From Nitrospira sp. (GTDB lineage Bacteria; Nitrospirota; Nitrospiria; Nitrospirales; Nitrospiraceae): DNA of 11,320 bases. The notes beneath the pieces were generated by a model. That model was given only the letters and a program-made list of their open reading frames with translations. It was not told where the DNA came from and did not search any database. The position numbers and the translations under genes were made by a program. The stretch spans positions 1 to 11,320 of the forward strand of contig JAAUPT010000024.1 in NCBI GenBank assembly GCA_012032965.1, given 5' to 3'. Of the stretch, positions 6,824 through 11,320 are shown in pieces (position 1 is the first letter of the stretch; every line of letters starts with the position of its first letter).

Positions 6824-8215
6824 ATGCAGGCACGCGTTCTCATCGTCGACGACGACCCCGATATCCTGACATCGCTCACCAAGCGCATGACGTGGATGGG
6901 GCATGATGTGCTCACGGCTGAGGACGGCGAACAGGCGCTGAGAATGGTGGTCGAGGACCAGCCTGATCTGATGCTGCTCGACATCGAACTGCCCGATCTC
7001 AGTGGGCTCGACATTCTCAAACGCCTTGCCGAAAAACGGTCGAATGGTACGACACAGACGCTTCCGGAAGTGATCGCCATTACGGCGTTCGGAACGATCG
7101 ATCGAGCGGTGGAGGCGATACGACTGGGTGCGTGCGATTTCCTCACGAAGCCGTTCGAGCCCGACCACCTCTCTATTGTGATTGAAAAGGCGATGGGGCA
7201 GGTGGCCATTACGAGGCAGATCGGTCTTCTGCAAGCGGAAGTGCAAGGACGGTATGAGTGTATTGTGGGGCCAAGCCAACGGATGGAACAGCTCCTTGAG
7301 ACAGCACGGCGAGCGGCCGCCTCCTCAGCCACAGTTCTGTTGCTGGGTGAAACAGGGACCGGCAAAGAGGTGATGGCTCGCGCACTGCACCGCTGGAGTC
7401 CACGCGCCGGGAGGCCCTTCGTGGTTGTGAACTGCGCGGCATTGCCGGAGAGCTTACTCGAAAACGAGTTATTCGGCCATGAAAAGGGTGCCTACACGGG
7501 AGCTGTGACGCGAGAGCCTGGGAAGATTGAAGCAGCGGCGGGCGGTACGGTGTTTCTCGATGAGATCGGTGATATGCCGGCTGGGCTCCAGACGCGTCTC
7601 CTCCGCGTGTTACAGGATCAGGAGTTCTATCGTGTCGGCGGCAATCGACCGATTCGCACCGACGTGCGCTTTGTGGCGGCGACGAACAAAGATCTCAAAG
7701 ACGCGATTGAGCAGGGTGTGTTCCGGGAGGATCTCTACTATCGCCTCAACGTGATCTCTTTGACTCTTCCGCCATTACGGAAGCGGGGAGAGGATATCCC
7801 TGCATTGGTGGACCATTTTATCCGGCGACAGAGTGCTGCAATGAGGCGTCGATCTTTCAGGGTGAGTCACGATGCACTGGCTTTAATCCGTGAGTACCAT
7901 TGGCCTGGAAACGTGCGCGAGCTGGAAAATGTGTTGTCTCGGGCCACCGTACTGTGTGCTGAGGACAGCATCAAACCCGAACATCTCGGCATTAAGGTTC
8001 AGCGAAAGTTGCCGTTTGAGACCGAGGTATCGGAGGAATCTAGCCTGAACTACCATGCCGTGATGGAGGCCTACAGCCGGAAGATCCTCGAAGAAGCGCT
8101 GCGCCGAGCAGAATGGAACCAAACGAAGGCAGCCGAGTTACTCGGTCTGCAACGAACCTATCTCACGAGACTGATCAAACAACGAGGTGTGCAGACGAAG
8201 TCATCTTTCATCTAG
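6824..8215 (+). CDS. Sigma-54-dependent response regulator, NtrC family (REC-AAA+-Fis HTH)
   Basis: This is a 463-aa cytoplasmic activator that, once phosphorylated, remodels sigma-54 RNA polymerase. Receiver domain: acidic pocket VDDDPD (8-13), phospho-acceptor Asp 53 in LLDIELPD, Thr 87, and Lys 109 in FLTKPFEP. AAA+ domain: Walker A GETGTGKE (175-182), the sigma-54-contact loop GAYTGA (222-227, Tyr in place of the commoner Phe), Walker B GGTVFLDE (240-247), FREDLYYRLNVISLTLPPLR, and WPGNVRELENVLSRA. C-terminus: Fis-type helix-turn-helix, WNQTKAAELLGLQRTYLTRL. All catalytic motifs are intact, so it should activate transcription. ATG 6824 has AGGGG five bases upstream; GTG 6818 overlaps that site. 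The gene is convergent with a sensor kinase 57 bp away, its likely partner by proximity. Its target genes are not shown by the sequence, but a sigma-54-like promoter lies upstream of the kinase operon. No frameshift is seen. Confidence 0.95.
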   Translation: MQARVLIVDDDPDILTSLTKRMTWMGHDVLTAEDGEQALRMVVEDQPDLMLLDIELPDLSGLDILKRLAEKRSNGTTQTLPEVIAITAFGTIDRAVEAIRLGACDFLTKPFEPDHLSIVIEKAMGQVAITRQIGLLQAEVQGRYECIVGPSQRMEQLLETARRAAASSATVLLLGETGTGKEVMARALHRWSPRAGRPFVVVNCAALPESLLENELFGHEKGAYTGAVTREPGKIEAAAGGTVFLDEIGDMPAGLQTRLLRVLQDQEFYRVGGNRPIRTDVRFVAATNKDLKDAIEQGVFREDLYYRLNVISLTLPPLRKRGEDIPALVDHFIRRQSAAMRRRSFRVSHDALALIREYHWPGNVRELENVLSRATVLCAEDSIKPEHLGIKVQRKLPFETEVSEESSLNYHAVMEAYSRKILEEALRRAEWNQTKAAELLGLQRTYLTRLIKQRGVQTKSSFI

Positions 8216-8220
8216 ACGTG

Positions 8221-8261
8221 CATGAGGATATCGGCAGCCTTCGATCCTCTATCGCTTCATG
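8221..8261. terminator. Possible bidirectional hairpin between convergent genes
   Basis: GAGGA...TCCTC (8224-8228 with 8245-8249) plus TCG...CGA inside it forms a bulged stem. An outer CATGA...TCATG pair (8221-8225 with 8257-8261) is an alternative. It sits in the 57-bp gap between the regulator and kinase stop codons, where a shared terminator is expected. There is no T-run, so it is weak as an intrinsic terminator. Confidence 0.22.
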
Positions 8262-8272
8262 AGAGTCAGCGT

Positions 8273-10114
8273 TTACTGTTGGACCGTATAAGGGTACGGG
8301 GAGATCAGTGGGAGAGCCTGTGCAGGAGCAGGTCTTCTCGTTTGAATCGAGTGCAGCGTGAACGAAAAACGACTGCCATAGCCAGGCACGGTCTCGACCC
8401 ACAGTCGGCCATGATGCAGTTCGACGAGCAACTTGGCGATCGCAAGTCCTAGGCCCACTCCCTTTGATGTCTTTCCTGTGGTGGATACGCGATAGAATGG
8501 CTGAAAGATCTTTTCCGCATCCTCCAACGTAATCCCGGGTCCCGTATCCGACACTGAGATTCGGACAGTGCCGTCCGACAACGGAGCGGCCGATACGTCG
8601 ACCGTCGTGTCTGAACGTGTGAACTTCACTGCGTTGTGTAGCAGGTTCAACGTAATCTGGTGCAATTTGTCGGGGTCAGCCGATACTTGGGGAAGATCGG
8701 ATACTAGCGTGATCACGACGTTCACCCGACGTTCGGAAGCCATGGGGTAGACATCTTCAACGGACTTGGCGATCACAGCGCCGACTGCGACCGGTCTGAC
8801 ATGCATGGCAGTTTGTCCCATCTCAATCTGTGACAGATCCAAAAGATCATCGATGAGGAGCTGAAGGCGCGACAGATTGGCCTCGACACGCGCCAGTGAT
8901 CGTCGTTGCTCGTCCGAGACGGCTCCATCAATCCCATCGCGCAGGTTGGCCACATGGACTTTCATTGAGGTCAGCGGCGTCCGGAGTTCGTGCGATGCCG
9001 TGGAGACGAAAATGGATTTACGACGATCGATTTCTTGTAGTCGGGTGTTGGCCAGGGCGAGCTCTTCTGTTCGGTCCTTCACGCGGTCTTCAAGGGTATG
9101 GGCCAGCTCGCGCAACTCCCGCTCGCGAGCATGCAACCTCGTGGCCATGTTGTTGAAGACTCCTGTGAGCGTGCCGATCTCATCGCGGGTCCGTATATCC
9201 AAGGCCGGCACCGTTTCTCCACCGGCCAGTTTCGTGGCTGCGAGAGTGAGGCTTTGTAATGGGATGGTCATGCGGCGAGCCAACAAGACCGCAATACATA
9301 GTCCACCTGCCAGAGTGTTCAGCGTAATGATGACCGCTTGCCACAATAATCGACGCAGATCATGCTGAAGGTGGGATGTCGACAGCCCTACCTGCACGAG
9401 AGTAGAAGCTGTAAAGGTACGTGTCATGTTTTCTTCAGGTTCATCCAATCGCTCTTCAAGCATGAGTTGCAGGGCAGGATCCAACGTGGTCACCGGTGAG
9501 TAGGATGGGACGTGAACGGTGATGTCATAAAAGATGGGAAGCTCGGCGCCTCCCACGAGACTCATGAGTTCCCCTGGCGTCAATTCGAGTTTCGGCCGGA
9601 GAACGGGTCCCTCAGTATTCAGGTCGATGGCACTAACGAGCGGCTCGCTCGTGACATCCGTACGATGACGTGGCCGTAACAATTGTGTTGCGGCAAATTG
9701 TCGCTCGCCGGGTGCTTGCTGGGAGAATTGGTCTTCCCACGCACCTTTCCCAAATCCGGCTTGGAGCTCACTGCTTGGAGAGATGACCGCGACATAGGCG
9801 ACTCGATTGACGGCGAGAATCTCCTGAATGTGCTGGTTCAATCGAGAAGTGTCTCCGGCCACGATACTGGATCGACCCATGTGTGCCAGATGCTCTGCCA
9901 AGAGAGTGCCGCTCTGCACCACGCTCTCGGCCGCCGATCGCACCTGCTGTTGAACGAACAGCCAACCCAGTAGGAGGCACGCGGTGATTAGAATGACGGC
10001 TGTACAGAAGACAAGCTTCGTTCGGAGTGTGATCGAAAACCGTGCGGGAGTCAGCGTTTCAAGATCAACCATCGCCATTGATGTGCGCGCAATTGCAGGG
10101 TTCCGTGTCCTCAT
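8273..10114 (-). CDS. Membrane sensor histidine kinase (periplasmic sensor, HAMP, HisKA, HATPase)
   Basis: A 613-aa inner-membrane kinase. A basic N-terminus is followed by TM1 (about 34-54, LVFCTAVILITACLLLGWLF), a periplasmic region of roughly 205 residues that I cannot assign to a known sensor family, TM2 (about 259-279), and a HAMP linker (about 280-333, including RTRDEIGTLTGVFNNMA). A charged coiled coil (about 330-367) follows. The HisKA box is STASHELRTPLTSM, with phosphorylated His 375. The catalytic domain has the N box (HQITLNLLHNAVKF), G1 (SDTGPGI, 522-528), F box (IFQPFYR) and G2 (GVGLGLAIAKLL). All motifs are intact, so it should be active. A short Pro-rich tail ends the protein. 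The start is the ATG 8 bp after the upstream binding-protein stop; no good ribosome site precedes it, which suggests translational coupling. ATG 10078 or 10072 are alternatives. It probably signals to the neighbouring NtrC-type regulator; the partner assignment is inference. Confidence 0.94.
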   Translation of the reverse strand: MRTRNPAIARTSMAMVDLETLTPARFSITLRTKLVFCTAVILITACLLLGWLFVQQQVRSAAESVVQSGTLLAEHLAHMGRSSIVAGDTSRLNQHIQEILAVNRVAYVAVISPSSELQAGFGKGAWEDQFSQQAPGERQFAATQLLRPRHRTDVTSEPLVSAIDLNTEGPVLRPKLELTPGELMSLVGGAELPIFYDITVHVPSYSPVTTLDPALQLMLEERLDEPEENMTRTFTASTLVQVGLSTSHLQHDLRRLLWQAVIITLNTLAGGLCIAVLLARRMTIPLQSLTLAATKLAGGETVPALDIRTRDEIGTLTGVFNNMATRLHARERELRELAHTLEDRVKDRTEELALANTRLQEIDRRKSIFVSTASHELRTPLTSMKVHVANLRDGIDGAVSDEQRRSLARVEANLSRLQLLIDDLLDLSQIEMGQTAMHVRPVAVGAVIAKSVEDVYPMASERRVNVVITLVSDLPQVSADPDKLHQITLNLLHNAVKFTRSDTTVDVSAAPLSDGTVRISVSDTGPGITLEDAEKIFQPFYRVSTTGKTSKGVGLGLAIAKLLVELHHGRLWVETVPGYGSRFSFTLHSIQTRRPAPAQALPLISPYPYTVQQ

Positions 10115-10122
10115 GAGCCGGA

Positions 10123-11137
10123 CTAGGGGAGCAGATCCGACGAGTCGAGTTTTTGGGCCATCGCCCCTGACCCGCTAAAGACATGGCCGGCCAACCGAAT
10201 GTGATCGGGACTCAGTGCTATGCCGAAACTCTCTGCAGATTTTACGTTCAGCGCCCATTGCGAATGTTCCGGCGCTTCAATGATGCCTGCCGATGTTCCG
10301 GCATCCCGGAGGCGCGCGAGTGAAAGCCGGGCTGCCTGCCGTCCCACAGCCCAAGGATCTAACACCAAGGCGCCGACCGCTCCTTGCTGAACCAAGGTGG
10401 ACGAGAAGGTAAACATCGGGCACCTTGGCCTTCAAGCTCGATTCCAAAAAGAAAGGGATCGCTGATTCGGAGACCACAACCTGGTCTTGAATCAGCCACA
10501 AGACATCGATCTTCGGGAGCAAGCGGGAGATGGCACGAGGAATGTCTTCTTGGTGGCGGACTGCGACCGATACGAGCTGTAGGCCCTGATGTGTAGCCGC
10601 TGTGAGCGCGTCGCGAACAAAGGCTCCGGTTTGTTCCTCATCGTACAGCACTCCCACTCGTGGCCGATTGAGCATGACGGAGCGAAGTGCCGCAAGTTGA
10701 TCCTCAGGTGACGCCCGGACAGCGATCCCGGTCATGTTGGAGGTGGGCAGACCGTGTGTCTCGGGATTCAATACCATGCAGAACACCACCGGCGTGTCGA
10801 AAAGTTCCAGCTTGGCGGAGATTGCCGCTTTGAGCCCGACGGCCAAGACAAGATCGGGTGGTGAGGCTCGCAAGGACTTGCCGATGTCTCTTCCTCGTGT
10901 AAGTTGACCATCTAGGTTGTATTCTTTCACCTTCGTCATGGATGGGAGGCCTGCCTTGAATCCTACAATCGCGTGGTCGTAATAGGGCAGAGCGGCCGAT
11001 TTGACGATGGCAATTTCGGCCGCGTGAACTGTGCCCCATGAGGTCGTGAAGCAGAACAGGATGAAGAGAGATAAAAATGGCAGCATGCGGTGGCGTGATC
11101 GGATCGGCGGATTAATCATGATAGCCGGTACGTGCAA
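10123..11137 (-). CDS. Periplasmic ABC-type substrate-binding protein (PF04392-like), frameshifted
   Basis: The first frame has a long signal peptide (basic RSRHR, then LPFLSLFILFCF, cleavage near TVHAAE, residue 39 or 40). After it come two-lobe binding-protein features: EIAIVKSAALPYYDHAIVGF, DLVLAVGLKAAISAKLELF, DTPVVFCMVLNPETHGL, RPRVGVLYDEEQTGAFV and LLPKIDVLWLIQDQ. This pattern fits the ABC_sub_bind family (PF04392), which includes TrpX-like proteins. At 10417 the family sequence moves to another frame (KAKVP, then MFTFSSTLVQQGAVGALVL, DPWAVGRQAA). One extra base explains it and gives 337 aa, a normal length. TTG 11137 has GAGGG upstream and is the preferred start; ATG 11119 is an alternative. 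The protein ends with a short polar tail 8 bp before the kinase gene. No permease or ATPase gene is near, so a sensing role feeding the kinase is more likely than transport. The ligand is unknown. Confidence 0.85.
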
Positions 11138-11320
11138 TCATCCCTCACGATGCCAAGTCTAGTTGGAGATTACAAGCCTGTACTTCTCCGTGTCGTGATA
11201 CAGCGCAGCTGGGTAGCTGTAGTAACTGACAGCAAGTTTTGGGCCAAAGAATTTCGGTTGGCGGATCGTTCAGAGCTTGAGAGTCAGCCATCCCATCACT
11301 CGGGAGCCAAGTAGATCGCC
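11138..11320. other. Upstream region of the binding-protein/kinase operon
   Basis: No convincing gene is seen. The open frame on the plus strand across 11132-11314 has no ribosome site or recognisable protein features. The region holds the sigma-54-like site described separately and an 84-base putative leader before TTG 11137. Activator sites would be expected further upstream and may lie partly outside the window. Confidence 0.5.
11231..11246 (-). promoter_or_regulatory. Sigma-54 (-24/-12) promoter candidate for the binding-protein/kinase operon
   Basis: On the minus strand the bases read TGGCCC-AAAAC-TTGCT. The sigma-54 consensus is TGGCAC-N5-TTGC(A/T). The invariant GG and GC are present at exactly the right spacing, with a single mismatch (A to C in the -24 box). 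Transcription would start near 11220, about 84 bases before TTG 11137. The neighbouring regulator is a sigma-54 activator with an intact contact loop, which makes the match more credible. Confidence 0.55.

Noticed and set aside
6652..7365. 237-aa minus-strand open frame opposite the response regulator
   Set aside because: Covers the antisense of receiver and AAA+ motifs; its translation is Ser/Arg/Cys-rich and unstructured.
8877..9368. 163-aa plus-strand open frame opposite the kinase
   Set aside because: Antisense of the HAMP, coiled coil and HisKA region, with Ser/Arg-rich shadow composition.
1..11320. CRISPR array, insertion sequence, tRNA or rRNA
   Set aside because: No regularly spaced repeats, transposase-like protein, or recognisable tRNA/rRNA sequence was found on either strand.

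Overview
The window looks like chromosomal DNA from a free-living Gram-negative bacterium. There are secreted and membrane-anchored envelope proteins, a B12-dependent methionine synthase, and a sigma-54 type two-component system. Base composition is moderately GC-rich (estimated by eye, not computed). The gene mix and protein style resemble the genus Nitrospira or relatives in Nitrospirota, but that assignment is an impression from protein character and is not proven. No RNA gene, insertion sequence, CRISPR array or phage gene is visible.

Layout: (1) 1-339, minus: N-terminal part of a PqqC/TenA/CADD-like metal-oxidase-fold protein that runs off the left edge. (2) 410-694, plus: small unrecognised protein. 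(3) 897-2867: three envelope-type genes. These are a minus-strand membrane-anchored protein with a BamE/SmpA-like motif, a plus-strand DUF4124 protein with a signal peptide and two C-terminal helices, and a minus-strand secreted protein convergent with it. (4) 2971-6667, plus: metH, cobalamin-dependent methionine synthase, with all its domains. (5) 6824-8215, plus: NtrC-family response regulator with an intact AAA+ sigma-54-activating domain. (6) 8273-10114, minus: membrane sensor histidine kinase. (7) 10123-11137, minus: periplasmic substrate-binding protein (PF04392 type) 8 bp upstream of the kinase. No permease or ATPase gene is present. (8) 11138-11320: upstream region of that operon, with a good sigma-54 (-24/-12) promoter match.

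The most interesting biological reading is a signalling module. A stand-alone binding protein is tightly coupled to a membrane kinase, a convergent sigma-54 activator lies next to it, and a sigma-54-like promoter precedes the binding-protein/kinase operon. This suggests ligand sensing with positive feedback.

The most important caution is that at least five of the eight full-length genes (897-1336, 1490-2031, 2057-2867, metH and the binding-protein gene) are interrupted by small indels. Conserved protein sequence continues in another frame immediately after each break, so the reconstructed proteins have normal lengths. This many breaks in unrelated genes, including a housekeeping gene, points to sequence error more than to biological decay. 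The spans given here are the reconstructed genes, and the break points are stated.
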